A stretch of 64,000 bases of DNA from Lachnospiraceae bacterium (GTDB lineage: Bacteria; Bacillota; Clostridia; Lachnospirales; Lachnospiraceae), in NCBI GenBank assembly GCA_910575275.1, contig CAJTEE010000002.1:496001-560000 (forward strand). The letters are read 5' to 3'. A program made the position numbers and the translations under genes. Under the pieces are notes generated by a model. That model had not been told where the DNA came from, searched no databases, and was given only the letters and a program-made list of their open reading frames with translations. The first letter of the stretch is position 1. Each line of letters starts with the position of its first letter. Positions 31,980 to 40,692 of this stretch are shown one piece after another.

Positions 31980-32123
31980 TATAGGAAACGACAAATAAAT
32001 CTGACGTTTCCTATGGCCCCTTCCGGGGGATGCGCACGATTTTTGCAAGATAGATTCTGCGTTTATACGCAGCAAAAATCGGCGCAGGAAACGTCATAAA
32101 AAAGATTTATGACGTTTTCTATA
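31980..32123 (+). repeat. Intergenic dyad repeat, family C, copy 2 (best preserved)
   Basis: The termini TATAGGAAACG and CGTTTTCTATA are inverted copies. It contains three hairpins: ATAGGAAACG/CGTTTCCTAT; GCGCACGATTTTTGC paired with GCAAAAATCGGCGC; and AGGAAACGTCAT/ATGACGTTTTCT. A 3-base ACT lies directly outside each end. It begins directly after a TATACT -10 and ends 29 bases before the lipoprotein start. The remainder of the 31810-32151 gap shows no gene. Confidence 0.65.
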
Positions 32124-32151
32124 ACTCAACCACACAAAGGAGGAAACCACT

Positions 32152-32988
32152 ATGAAAAAACACATATACATACTGGCCGCCGTTTTTCTTATCTCCACTC
32201 TCTCCGGCTGCAAATCCAAAGAAAAGGTAGACTTATCCGGCATCCACACCACAGAGGCCGAAACCCTGGCCCCGACAGCCGCCTCCACCGAGACGGCGGC
32301 CCCCACAGTATCCACCACCGCCTCCCAGACAGAGCCCGCATCCACCGCCGGGCAGACCAAGCCAGATCCATCCACCGCCAACGCACTGTCTGTCCGCTCC
32401 AAAATTGCCACGGAAAAGCAGGGGAAGATTTCTGTTGAATATCCGATCCTTTCCAACCTGCCTTCCGACAGCCCCACGGATGCCATAAACGCCCTGATCA
32501 AAGAAAAGGCGACCCAGTTCATCACGGCCTGCAAGCTGAATCCGGAGACTGCCACGGCTACCGTCAAATGCGAGGTTCTCGCCTTGGAGCGGAAAAAGGC
32601 CATTTTTACCTACACCGGCTTCTATCAGACGGACGATGCCGCCGATAAGACCACCATCTTCTTTACAACCACCATAGATCTCGCAAAGGGACGCCTGATC
32701 GGCCTTTCCGATTACGCCGACGCCTACACGATGGCCGGATATATGCGTTCCGACGACTGTGTATTCCAACACGCAACAGACAGAGACAAGGTGCATGAGG
32801 AGCTCAAGGCCACGGACATCGAAACGCTGACAGAAATCCTGGAAGACTGTGATTTCAAGGCAGACGAAAAGAACCGCCTTCCGCGCTCCTTCTCCTATGA
32901 GCTGGGCGGGGACATTTTCATGGCTGTCCCGGTCAGCCGCGAACTCGGAGGGTACGCAATCGTCCGCTACACGCCTGACACCAAATAA
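32152..32988 (+). CDS. Lipoprotein with DUF4163/RsiV-like domain
   Basis: 278 residues. The signal peptide ends in the lipobox LSGC (C20). A Thr/Ala-rich linker follows to about residue 80. The soluble domain then starts ([32 protein letters not shown]), with [28 protein letters not shown] and the C-terminal [23 protein letters not shown]. This layout fits RsiV/DUF4163-DUF3298 proteins, some of which bind lysozyme or act as anti-sigma factors, but no membrane-spanning or cytoplasmic part is present here. AGGAGG is well placed before the ATG. Function is unknown; it is likely a surface-exposed sensor or binding protein. Confidence 0.8.
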   Translation: MKKHIYILAAVFLISTLSGCKSKEKVDLSGIHTTEAETLAPTAASTETAAPTVSTTASQTEPASTAGQTKPDPSTANALSVRSKIATEKQGKISVEYPILSNLPSDSPTDAINALIKEKATQFITACKLNPETATATVKCEVLALERKKAIFTYTGFYQTDDAADKTTIFFTTTIDLAKGRLIGLSDYADAYTMAGYMRSDDCVFQHATDRDKVHEELKATDIETLTEILEDCDFKADEKNRLPRSFSYELGGDIFMAVPVSRELGGYAIVRYTPDTK

Positions 32989-33073
32989 CCGTCATACAGG
33001 CCGGCCAAACGCCTTATGGCTGAAGCATTCGGCCTGTCCCCAAAAATCTATCAGAAAAAGGCAGGGAAATTTT

Positions 33074-33703
33074 ATGGAAAACACCATGATTCTTGACCAT
33101 CCGCTAATCCAGCACAAAATCTCCAGGCTCCGTGACAAAAACACCGGAACTAACGAATTCCGCACATTGATCGAGGAGATCTCCACCTTGATGGGCTATG
33201 AGGCCCTGCGCGATCTTCCTCTTACCGAGAAGGAGGTGGAGACGCCGATCGAACGCTGCACTACACTGGTCCTTGCCGGCAAAAAGCTGGCCGTTGTACC
33301 GATCCTGCGCGCCGGCCTGGGCATGGTTAACGGGATCCTGGCGCTTGTGCCGTCGGCAAAAGTGGGACATATCGGCCTGTACCGGGATGAGACCACACAC
33401 GAACCCCACGAATATTTCTGCAAGCTTCCGAGCCCCATCGACCAGCGGACCATCGTCGTCACAGACCCGATGCTCGCAACCGGCGGTTCCGCAGTCGCCG
33501 CGGTTGACTTCATCAAACGCCATGGCGGGAAAACCATCAAATTTATGTGCATCATCGCCGCGCCAGAGGGCTTAAAACGCCTCCGAGCCGCGCACCCTGA
33601 CATCCAGATTTACATCGGCCACCTCGACCGCGAGCTGAATGAAAACGCTTACATCTGCCCCGGCCTCGGAGACGCCGGAGACCGCATTTTCGGAACCAAG
33701 TAA
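33074..33703 (+). CDS. upp: Uracil phosphoribosyltransferase
   Basis: 209 residues, the normal length. It makes UMP from uracil and [26 protein letters not shown] is the canonical N-terminus, [12 protein letters not shown] and HIGLYRDE follow, and [13 protein letters not shown] is the PRPP-binding loop. The C-terminal [16 protein letters not shown] closes the uracil site. The ATG at 33074 gives the family length; GGCAGGGA lies about 5 bases upstream. The frame extends upstream for 75 codons but overlaps the lipoprotein gene, so that extension is discarded. Followed by a terminator. Confidence 0.95.
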   Translation: MENTMILDHPLIQHKISRLRDKNTGTNEFRTLIEEISTLMGYEALRDLPLTEKEVETPIERCTTLVLAGKKLAVVPILRAGLGMVNGILALVPSAKVGHIGLYRDETTHEPHEYFCKLPSPIDQRTIVVTDPMLATGGSAVAAVDFIKRHGGKTIKFMCIIAAPEGLKRLRAAHPDIQIYIGHLDRELNENAYICPGLGDAGDRIFGTK

Positions 33704-33729
33704 GCCAAAGCAACGCGTCCTGCTCCCCG

Positions 33730-33788
33730 CCGTCCGGGGGAAGGGCTCACACGGCGAAAGCCTGCCTGCGCCCATTCCCGGACGGTTT
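33730..33788 (+). terminator. Terminator of upp
   Basis: CCGTCCGGG (33730-33738) and CCCGGACGG (33777-33785) pair across a long loop, followed by TTTATTGG. It touches the stop of the convergent gene at 33787. Confidence 0.5.
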
Positions 33789-34467
33789 ATTGGTTCTCTC
33801 TTTTTTTCGCGACCTCCCCCTCCTTTTTATAGATCGAATTCCCATCCACGCATCCCCGTACGCTTGAGAGCGGATAAATGTTGCTGTTTCGTCCGATCAC
33901 CGTCCCGGGATTCAAAACGGAGCCGCAGCCGACCTCCACGCAGTCTCCGACCATCGCTCCAAACTTTTTTATCCCTGTCTCAATATCCCCGTCTGCCGCA
34001 TGAACCTTCACGAGCAGCTTGTCGGACTTCACATTTGAGGTAATGGACCCGGCTCCCATATGCGCCCTAAAGCCCAGGATCGAATCGCCCACATAATTAT
34101 AATGGGGAACCTGCACCTTATCAAACAGGATCACATTCTTTAATTCCGTTGAATTGCCGACCACCGCACCCGCACCGACGAGCGCACTGCTTCTTAAAAA
34201 CGCGCCGTGGCGGATCTCTGCCTCCGGCCCGATCACGATCGCCTCACCGAGATATGCACTAGGAAGTACTTTCGCGCTCTTATGGACCCAGACGGTTTCC
34301 CCGCGCTTTTCATACTCCTCCCCGGGAAGCGAGGCGCCGAGCTTTAAAATAAAGTCCTTTATGTGCGGCAGCGCCTCCCACGGATAGACAAACTGCTCCA
34401 GAAGCTCCTTCGCCATCGTATGCGACAGGTCAAAGAGCTCACAAATCTTTGTTTCTTCCTTTTTCAT
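33787..34467 (-). CDS. Left-handed beta-helix sugar nucleotidyl/acetyltransferase-like protein
   Basis: 226 residues. After about 60 residues of helical N-terminus (SHTMAKELLEQFVYPWEALPHI) come hexapeptide repeats of a left-handed beta-helix: VWVHKSAKVLPSAYLGEAIVIGPEAEIR, FLRSSALVGAGAVVG, VILFDKVQVPHYNYVGDSILG and GCGSVLNPGTVIG. This resembles the C-terminal half of GlmU or glucose-1-phosphate thymidylyltransferase-like proteins, without the nucleotidyltransferase (GxGTRM) domain. It could acetylate a sugar phosphate, or act as a partner. It follows topB by 12 bases in an operon. Function uncertain. Confidence 0.75.
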   Translation of the reverse strand: MKKEETKICELFDLSHTMAKELLEQFVYPWEALPHIKDFILKLGASLPGEEYEKRGETVWVHKSAKVLPSAYLGEAIVIGPEAEIRHGAFLRSSALVGAGAVVGNSTELKNVILFDKVQVPHYNYVGDSILGFRAHMGAGSITSNVKSDKLLVKVHAADGDIETGIKKFGAMVGDCVEVGCGSVLNPGTVIGRNSNIYPLSSVRGCVDGNSIYKKEGEVAKKRENQ

Positions 34468-34479
34468 CGTTCAAAGCCC

Positions 34480-36618
34480 TCATTTCTTATAAAACTTCGC
34501 CGCCGCATCAAAGTACGGCGTGAGAAGATACTGATTGTTCCCCTGCTTGACTCCGTTCGTCCGAAACGCCACAAAGCGCTCCAGCTTTTCCATATATTCA
34601 TCCGGCGTGATGCTCCCCTCCGCCACATAGGTCAGGCCCTTTTCCCAGCTTGCCGTGAGCTCCGGGTTCAAGAGCTGCCGGATGGAAACACTGCATACAT
34701 CAAAGACGATCTCTCCAAGAAGCGTCGGCGTGATCACCTGCGTCTTTTTTGCCAGTGATAGATATTGGATATGAAACAGCTTTTTCAGGATCTCTGCCCT
34801 TGTTGCACTCGTGCCGATGCCGCTTCCCTTGATCTGTGCCCGCAGTTCCTCATCCTCAATGAGCTGGCCCGCATTTTCCATAGCAAGGATCATCGAACCA
34901 GAGGTATAGCGCTTCGGGGGCGTGGTCTCTCCCTCCTTGATCTCCAGAGAAAGAAGCGGAAGCTTCTGTCCCTTTTTGAGGCTCTCCAGAGCCGCCAGAA
35001 GCGCCTTCGCCTTCCCGTCCTGCCCCGGGTCAAGCTCTTGCTCGCCTTCTTTTGCGGCCGACTGTCCTCTCCCGTCTGACGCATCCTTTCTGGACAATGC
35101 CTCTCTCCCGCCCGGCGCTTCCTCTCTGTCCGGCGATGCAGAGCCCTCCTCTGCCATCTCCTGGACTTTGGCCTCCGCCTTCCCGCGCCGCACCGAGGCC
35201 ACCTTCAGATAGCCCTCCTCGGTCAGGACCTTATAGCCGGCAAAAAAATGCTCCCCCTGCTTTTCCATATGCAGCGAATACTTCCGATAGACCGCCGGGG
35301 GATAAAAAATGCTTAAAAACCGCCGTGCGATCAGCTCATAGACCTTTTGCGCCAGAGACGCCAGGCGGCCGACGCTTCCCGCGCCCTGCCCGGTTGGGAT
35401 AATCGCGTAGTGGTCTGTGATCTGCTTGTCGTTTACATAGCGCGTCTTTGCGATTCCCTTATAGCCGCCCCCTGCCAGGATCTCTGCCGCAAATGCCCCC
35501 AGCGGCGCGAAGCCTAACAGCCCTTTGATGTTTTTATGGATCTCTTTCGACACGGCTGTCGAGAGCACTCTCGCGTCGGTTCTCGGATAGGTCACAAGCT
35601 TCTTTTCATAAAGCTCCTGTACGATTTTCAGCGTCTCGTCAGGGCTGATCTTAAACAGCTTCGAGCAATCATTCTGCAGCTCCGCCAGGTTGTAAAGGAG
35701 CAGCGGATTCTTCGTTTCCTTTTTCTTTTCCAAAGAAAGGAGCGTCCCCTCCATCGGCTCGGCTGTCAAAAAGCGCACGAGCTCCTCGGCCGTTTTTTTC
35801 TCCTTAAAGCCATTCTCCTTATAAAGTGCGGGCGTCCCGAAATACTTCGAGCCCTCCACGGCGCGCCATTCGGCAAGGACGGCCGCTTCCTCCCTATCCG
35901 GGCCCGCAGGAAGGCCAAAGCTCCCCAGGACCCGGTAAAACGGCGTCTTTACAAAGCTGCGGATCTCCCGCTCTCTGCGGACCACCATACCGAGCACACA
36001 GGTCATGACCCGCCCCACGGACAGCACGGCCCGCTTCTCATGCAGATAGGAGGCCACCGCTGGACCGTATTTTAAAGTCAGGACCCGGGAGAAGTTGATC
36101 CCCATCAGATAGTCCTCCTTGGCCCTTAAATATGCCGAAGCAGCCAGGTTGTCATATGCAGAAAGATCCTTTGCGTTTTTGATCCCACGCAGGATCTCCT
36201 CCTCGGTCTGAGAATCGATCCACACTCTCCTCCGTTTCTTGCCCTTCACGCCGGCCATCTGCTCCACAAGGCGGTAAATGTACTCCCCCTCGCGCCCCGA
36301 GTCGGTGCAGACATAGATCGTCTCCACGTCATCCCGCGTCAAAAGCTTTTTGACTGTCAGAAACTGCTTCTTTACATCCTCGATCACCTGGTACTTGAAC
36401 TGCTGCGGCAAAAACGGGAGCGTGTTCATGCTCCATCGTTTCAAGGCCGGATCATAGGCGTCCGGATAGCTCATTGTGACAAGATGCCCGACGCACCAGG
36501 TAACGATCACGGTCTCGGATTCGATGAAACCGTCGCCCTTTCTGCCCGTAACCTTCAAAGCCTTTGCAAACTCCTGCGCCACGCTCGGTTTTTCCGCAAT
36601 AAATACTGATTTACCCAT
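34480..36618 (-). CDS. topB: DNA topoisomerase III
   Basis: 712 residues from MGKSVFIAEKPSVAQEF, a type IA enzyme. The TOPRIM domain starts with KSVFIAEKPS and holds CTDSGREGE (acidic triad). The catalytic tyrosine is in LVTYPRTDARVLS. It relaxes and decatenates DNA via single-strand passage. A charged, low-complexity insertion (about residues 505-555, rich in Asp, Glu, Arg, Ser) separates the central domain from KPPLSLEIKEGE-type C-terminal sequences. Its start overlaps the end of the upstream EamA gene by 8 bases. The frame has an 18-codon upstream extension that was not used, as MGKS is the conserved start. Confidence 0.93.
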   Translation of the reverse strand: MGKSVFIAEKPSVAQEFAKALKVTGRKGDGFIESETVIVTWCVGHLVTMSYPDAYDPALKRWSMNTLPFLPQQFKYQVIEDVKKQFLTVKKLLTRDDVETIYVCTDSGREGEYIYRLVEQMAGVKGKKRRRVWIDSQTEEEILRGIKNAKDLSAYDNLAASAYLRAKEDYLMGINFSRVLTLKYGPAVASYLHEKRAVLSVGRVMTCVLGMVVRREREIRSFVKTPFYRVLGSFGLPAGPDREEAAVLAEWRAVEGSKYFGTPALYKENGFKEKKTAEELVRFLTAEPMEGTLLSLEKKKETKNPLLLYNLAELQNDCSKLFKISPDETLKIVQELYEKKLVTYPRTDARVLSTAVSKEIHKNIKGLLGFAPLGAFAAEILAGGGYKGIAKTRYVNDKQITDHYAIIPTGQGAGSVGRLASLAQKVYELIARRFLSIFYPPAVYRKYSLHMEKQGEHFFAGYKVLTEEGYLKVASVRRGKAEAKVQEMAEEGSASPDREEAPGGREALSRKDASDGRGQSAAKEGEQELDPGQDGKAKALLAALESLKKGQKLPLLSLEIKEGETTPPKRYTSGSMILAMENAGQLIEDEELRAQIKGSGIGTSATRAEILKKLFHIQYLSLAKKTQVITPTLLGEIVFDVCSVSIRQLLNPELTASWEKGLTYVAEGSITPDEYMEKLERFVAFRTNGVKQGNNQYLLTPYFDAAAKFYKK

Positions 36619-37513
36619 TCCTTCCCTTTCCAGACAGCCCCGGGCCGAGTTCAGAAAAGAGCACGGCCGCAAACATCAGTGCGCACCCTGTGAGCATTCG
36701 TTCCGTTAGGACATCCCCCAGGAAAATGACAGAAAAAAGCGCCCCGAACACCGCCTCCATCGACAGCAGAAGCGACGAGGTGTTGGCGCTTAAATATTTC
36801 TGGCCCAGATTCTGTAAGAGAAATGCCAGCATCGTCGAAAACAGCGCAAGGTACAGAATGCCTGCCGCAAGCCCCCTGTCTGATAAGACCGCAAACGAAA
36901 ACGTGCCATCCAGAACCGGTGCTACACACCAGAACAAAGCCGCCGCCACCGCGATCTGCACCACGGTCAGAAGCGCCGGATCATGGATAGCCGTAAAACG
37001 GTCGATGTATACCATATGGAGCGCGAAACACATGCCGCAGATCAGCGTCAAAAAATCTCCGTAATTGATCCCCTTATCGCCCTGAAGCGACAAAAGCGCC
37101 AGCCCGACTACCGCAAAGACCGCCGCGATAAGGTTGTAAAGCTTCGGCCGTTTCTTATTGATCAGCCAGTGAAAAAACGGGACAATGATCACATACAGCG
37201 TCGTGATAAACGCGTTTTTGCTTGCTGTCGTATGCTTCAGCCCATACGTCTGGAACAGATAGGAGGTCCCTAAAAATACGCCCAGGACCGCCCCGCAGAC
37301 AAGCGCCTCCCGACTGGCTCCACGCAGGCTTTTATGGAACAGCGCTGCCATCGAGACGGCCGCCGCCGTAAACCGGAGTGCCAGAAGATAAGCCGGCAAA
37401 ACCACATCCACCGAATTTTTCATCACAACAAAGCCGCTGCCCCAGATCATCGTCGTGATAAGAAGACCCAGGGCCGCAAACATCTTTGTTTTCGTACTGT
37501 ATTGGATTTCCAT
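36611..37513 (-). CDS. EamA/DMT-family exporter
   Basis: 300 residues, ten hydrophobic helices as two EamA repeats (each about 130 residues; TMIWGSGFVVMKN opens the first and LFSTMLAFLLQNLGQKYLSANTSSLLLSMEAVFG is the typical end of the second). The family exports amino acids, nucleobases and similar metabolites. AGGAA precedes the ATG. The stop overlaps the topB start, so the two are translated together, with no evident functional link. Confidence 0.88.
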   Translation of the reverse strand: MEIQYSTKTKMFAALGLLITTMIWGSGFVVMKNSVDVVLPAYLLALRFTAAAVSMAALFHKSLRGASREALVCGAVLGVFLGTSYLFQTYGLKHTTASKNAFITTLYVIIVPFFHWLINKKRPKLYNLIAAVFAVVGLALLSLQGDKGINYGDFLTLICGMCFALHMVYIDRFTAIHDPALLTVVQIAVAAALFWCVAPVLDGTFSFAVLSDRGLAAGILYLALFSTMLAFLLQNLGQKYLSANTSSLLLSMEAVFGALFSVIFLGDVLTERMLTGCALMFAAVLFSELGPGLSGKGRNG

Positions 37514-37543
37514 ATATGATTTCCTGTAATTCTATGTAATTTC

Positions 37544-38590
37544 CTATTTTCTTATGAAACGATAGCCGGTTTTTGTCGTAAAGACCTCACCGACTTTCAT
37601 AACCGGCGACTGGAAATGCGGCTTATTCAGCGCATCCGGGAAAAACTGGGTCTCAAAGCAGAAGCCGTCTCTCGGCCTGTATCGGACCCCGCCTTTTCCG
37701 GTATCCGAAAGTCCGTTGCCGGTATAAAGCTGGACGCCCGGCAGATCCGTCCAAACCTCCATCGCCCGGCCGCTTTTCTCATCCCAGGCTTCGGCTGCAA
37801 GGCTGTATACACTCGCAGCATGGTTTAGGCACCAGTTATGATCATACCCACCGCCGTAAAGAAGCGCCGTAAAGTCCGCTCCGATCTCATCCGCAAACGT
37901 CTTCCACTCACGAAAATCCATCGGCGTCCCGGTCACAGAGGCGATCTCCCCGGTCGGGATCAGATCCGGCCCGACCGGCGTATAAAAATCCGCCAGAATC
38001 CGGGCCTTATGGGCAAGCACGCTCCCGCTGTCATGGCCTCCCAGGTTAAAATATGCATGGTTTGTCGGGTTCATCGGTGTCGCCCGGTCACAGGAGGCAT
38101 GGTACGTGATCTCCAGGCAGTCCTCCTCATTTAACCGGTAAATAACCGAGATCCGGGCATTCCCGGGGTATCCCTGGTCCCCGTCCGGGCTCTCGAGCGT
38201 AAACATGACGCTTTTCTCATCCGCGCCGCAGGCCGCCTCCCACAGCCTGTTCTCCCAGTAATCTGGGCCGCTGTGCAGGTTGTTGTCTCTCTCATTTTTT
38301 GCGAGCAGATATTCCCTCTCCTCTAACCAAAACCGTGCGCCGCCGACCCGGTTTGCAACCCGGCCCACTGTGGCGCCAAAATGGGGGCTGCCCGCCAGAT
38401 ACTCTGCCGCGCCGTCATAGCCGAGCAGCACGTCGGCCAGGTTCCCCTCCCTGTCCGGAACCAGCATACGCACCCAGGCCGCGCCCAGATTCGTCACCGA
38501 GGCCGAAAGGCCATTGTCATTCGTCACCGTATAAAGACTGATCTCTCTACCATCTGGCATCTCGCCAAAACGTTCCTTTTGAATCGCCAT
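37544..38590 (-). CDS. galM: Aldose 1-epimerase (galactose mutarotase)
   Basis: 348 residues. It interconverts alpha and beta anomers of hexoses. NLGAAWVRMLVPDREGNLADVLLGYD, AKNERDNNLHSG and NPTNHAYFNLGGH (catalytic histidine) are conserved, and FCFETQFFPDALN holds the catalytic glutamate. AAAGGAG is well placed. No other galactose genes are nearby. About 120 bases of hairpin-rich sequence (GCCGCC/GGCGGC and CCGGTG/CACCGG) separate it from asd upstream. Confidence 0.94.
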   Translation of the reverse strand: MAIQKERFGEMPDGREISLYTVTNDNGLSASVTNLGAAWVRMLVPDREGNLADVLLGYDGAAEYLAGSPHFGATVGRVANRVGGARFWLEEREYLLAKNERDNNLHSGPDYWENRLWEAACGADEKSVMFTLESPDGDQGYPGNARISVIYRLNEEDCLEITYHASCDRATPMNPTNHAYFNLGGHDSGSVLAHKARILADFYTPVGPDLIPTGEIASVTGTPMDFREWKTFADEIGADFTALLYGGGYDHNWCLNHAASVYSLAAEAWDEKSGRAMEVWTDLPGVQLYTGNGLSDTGKGGVRYRPRDGFCFETQFFPDALNKPHFQSPVMKVGEVFTTKTGYRFIRK

Positions 38591-38714
38591 CGTCCTATCT
38601 CCTTTTTGTCTTAAAAGTCCCGCCGCCGATCTGGCGGCATATATTCAGCTATGCCCGGTGTGACCACCGGCCTTTCATATGTGGTGACGCGTCTGCTGCC
38701 GGGCGCATGCAGGT

Positions 38715-39800
38715 TTATTTTGCTGTGATATAGCCCTGCTCGGTCAGAAGCTCTGCGCACAAAAGCGCACCGCCGGCCGCCCCGCGCAGCGTATTGTGGG
38801 AAAGCCCCACAAACTTCCAGTCATACACCGTATCCTCTCTGAGGCGCCCCACGGAAATTCCCATTCCGTTCTCAAAATCCACGTCAAGCGCTACCTGCGG
38901 GCGGTTGTCATCCTCCAGATACTGCATAAACTGCTTCGGCGCACTCGGCAGAGAAAGCGTTTGCGGAAGCCCCGAAAAGCTCGTAAGCGCTTCAATCAGC
39001 TGTTCTTTAGACGGCTTTTTACGGAATTTCACAAACACGGCCGCCGTATGCCCGTTTAAAACCGGCACGCGGATGCACTGACAGGTGATCACCGGGCCCG
39101 CGGCCTTTACGATCACGTTTCCCTCCAGACTGCCCCAGATCTTTAAGGGCTCCTGCTCGCTCTTTTCCTCCTCGCCGCCGATATAGGGAATCACATTCCC
39201 CTCCATCTCCGGCCAGTCCTTAAACGTCTTGCCGGCCCCGGAGATCGCCTGATACGTCGTCGCGACGACCTCATATGGTTCATACTCCTTCCAAGCGGTC
39301 AAAACCGGCGTATAACTCTGAATCGAGCAGTTCGGCTTCACCGCGATAAAGCCGCGCGTCGTCCCGAGCCGCTTTCTCTGAAACGGGATCACACCGAAAT
39401 GCTCCGGATTGAGCTCCGGCACCACCATCGGCACGTCAGGCGTCCAGCGGTGCGCGCTGTTGTTGGAGACCACTGGCGTCTCGGTTCGCGCATACTCCTC
39501 CTCGATCGCCCGGATTTCCTCCTTCGTCATATCCACGGCGCTGAACACAAAATCCACCTTCTGCGCCACTGTCTGCACCTCGTTGACATTCAGGACCGTC
39601 ATACTCTTTAAAGCCTCCGGCATCGGCGTGGGCATCTTCCACCGTCCGCCTACGGCCTCCTCATACGTCCTCCCCGCCGACCGCGGACTCGCCGCCACGG
39701 CCGTCACCTCATACCACGGATGATTCTCCAACAAAGAAACAAACCTCTGTCCCACCATCCCGGTAGCGCCGAGCACACCCACTCTAAGTTTTTTTTCCAT
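38715..39800 (-). CDS. asd: Aspartate-semialdehyde dehydrogenase
   Basis: 361 residues from MEKKLRVGVLGATGMVGQRF. It reduces aspartyl phosphate to the semialdehyde for lysine, threonine and methionine synthesis. NADP-binding GATGMVG is at residue 10. The active-site cysteine is in VKPNCSIQSYTP and the histidine in PVLNGHTAAV. The size and the PNCSIQ sequence match the fungal/archaeal-like clade. AAGGAG is 7 bases before the ATG at 39800; the frame extends 20 codons upstream without need. Confidence 0.95.
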   Translation of the reverse strand: MEKKLRVGVLGATGMVGQRFVSLLENHPWYEVTAVAASPRSAGRTYEEAVGGRWKMPTPMPEALKSMTVLNVNEVQTVAQKVDFVFSAVDMTKEEIRAIEEEYARTETPVVSNNSAHRWTPDVPMVVPELNPEHFGVIPFQRKRLGTTRGFIAVKPNCSIQSYTPVLTAWKEYEPYEVVATTYQAISGAGKTFKDWPEMEGNVIPYIGGEEEKSEQEPLKIWGSLEGNVIVKAAGPVITCQCIRVPVLNGHTAAVFVKFRKKPSKEQLIEALTSFSGLPQTLSLPSAPKQFMQYLEDDNRPQVALDVDFENGMGISVGRLREDTVYDWKFVGLSHNTLRGAAGGALLCAELLTEQGYITAK

Positions 39801-39932
39801 AATTTTTCTCCTTCTTACACACAGATTTCCCCAATCTACTTCTCCCACAGTACAAGACATTTTATAATAACTGTTACATTAAAGGGGCAGCGCCCCGTCT
39901 GCCCGCCCCGACCTCTGCGGCCCTCTCCCCCA

Positions 39933-40658
39933 CTAAGCCACAAAAATATCCAGCGCTACCTGCATCATCTCCTCAAAACTCGTCTCCCTCTCCTTCGCAT
40001 CCGTGCTCTCGCCCGTCACCATGGAATCGGAGATCGTGAGGATCGAGAGTGCCTCCACACCCGCAAGTGCCGCGTTCGCGTAAAGCACCGCCGACTCCAT
40101 CTCCACAGCCAACGCACCCATGTCGGCAAAGCTCAAGCCTCCCCCGGCACACTTTTCAGGAGCATAAAATACATCCGAAGTCACAACATTCCCCACATGG
40201 TACGAGATCCCGTAATCCGCGGCCTTATACACGCCCTTCACCAGCATGCCGAAGCTGCAGGTCAACGCCGGGATACCGGGCAGGCCGAGCTTCGTGATAT
40301 ACCCTGCCTCCGAACAGGCCCCCATCGCAAATACCAGGTCGCGGACATGTACATGTTCCTGCAGCGCCCCGGCCGTCCCCACGCGAATGAGCCGTTTCAC
40401 ACCGTATCCATGAATCAGCTCATGAGAATAAATACCGATGGACGGACCTCCCATCCCGGTGCCCATAACGGAGACCGGCACATCCCGGTAAAACCCCGTA
40501 TAGCCGAGCATGTTCCTCGTCGAGTTGAATTGCTTTGCCCCGGCCAAGAAATTTTCGGCGATAAATTTTGCGCGCAGCGGGTCTCCCGGCAGGAGAATAT
40601 TCGGCGCGATTTCGCCTTCCTTTGCCTCAATATGCGGCGTCGGTATCTTCAGTTCCAT
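39933..40658 (-). CDS. deoD: Purine nucleoside phosphorylase, DeoD type
   Basis: 241 residues. It splits purine (deoxy)nucleosides with phosphate. IEAKEGEIAPNILLPGDPLRAKFIAE, VMGTGMGGPSIGIYSHELI, RVGTAGALQ and VEMESAVLYANA are hallmark hexameric PNP sequences, and ILTISDSMVTGE has the catalytic aspartate. AGGAGG is 8 bases before the ATG. It lies 34 bases after the topoisomerase A gene and may be co-transcribed with it. Confidence 0.95.
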   Translation of the reverse strand: MELKIPTPHIEAKEGEIAPNILLPGDPLRAKFIAENFLAGAKQFNSTRNMLGYTGFYRDVPVSVMGTGMGGPSIGIYSHELIHGYGVKRLIRVGTAGALQEHVHVRDLVFAMGACSEAGYITKLGLPGIPALTCSFGMLVKGVYKAADYGISYHVGNVVTSDVFYAPEKCAGGGLSFADMGALAVEMESAVLYANAALAGVEALSILTISDSMVTGESTDAKERETSFEEMMQVALDIFVA

Positions 40659-40692
40659 AAAAAATCCCTCCTTCTATGATAATTCCAGTCTT

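Noticed and set aside
38600-38714. Hairpins between galM and asd as a terminator
   Set aside because: GCCGCC/GGCGGC stems are present but the T run is displaced and short; too weak for a separate entry.
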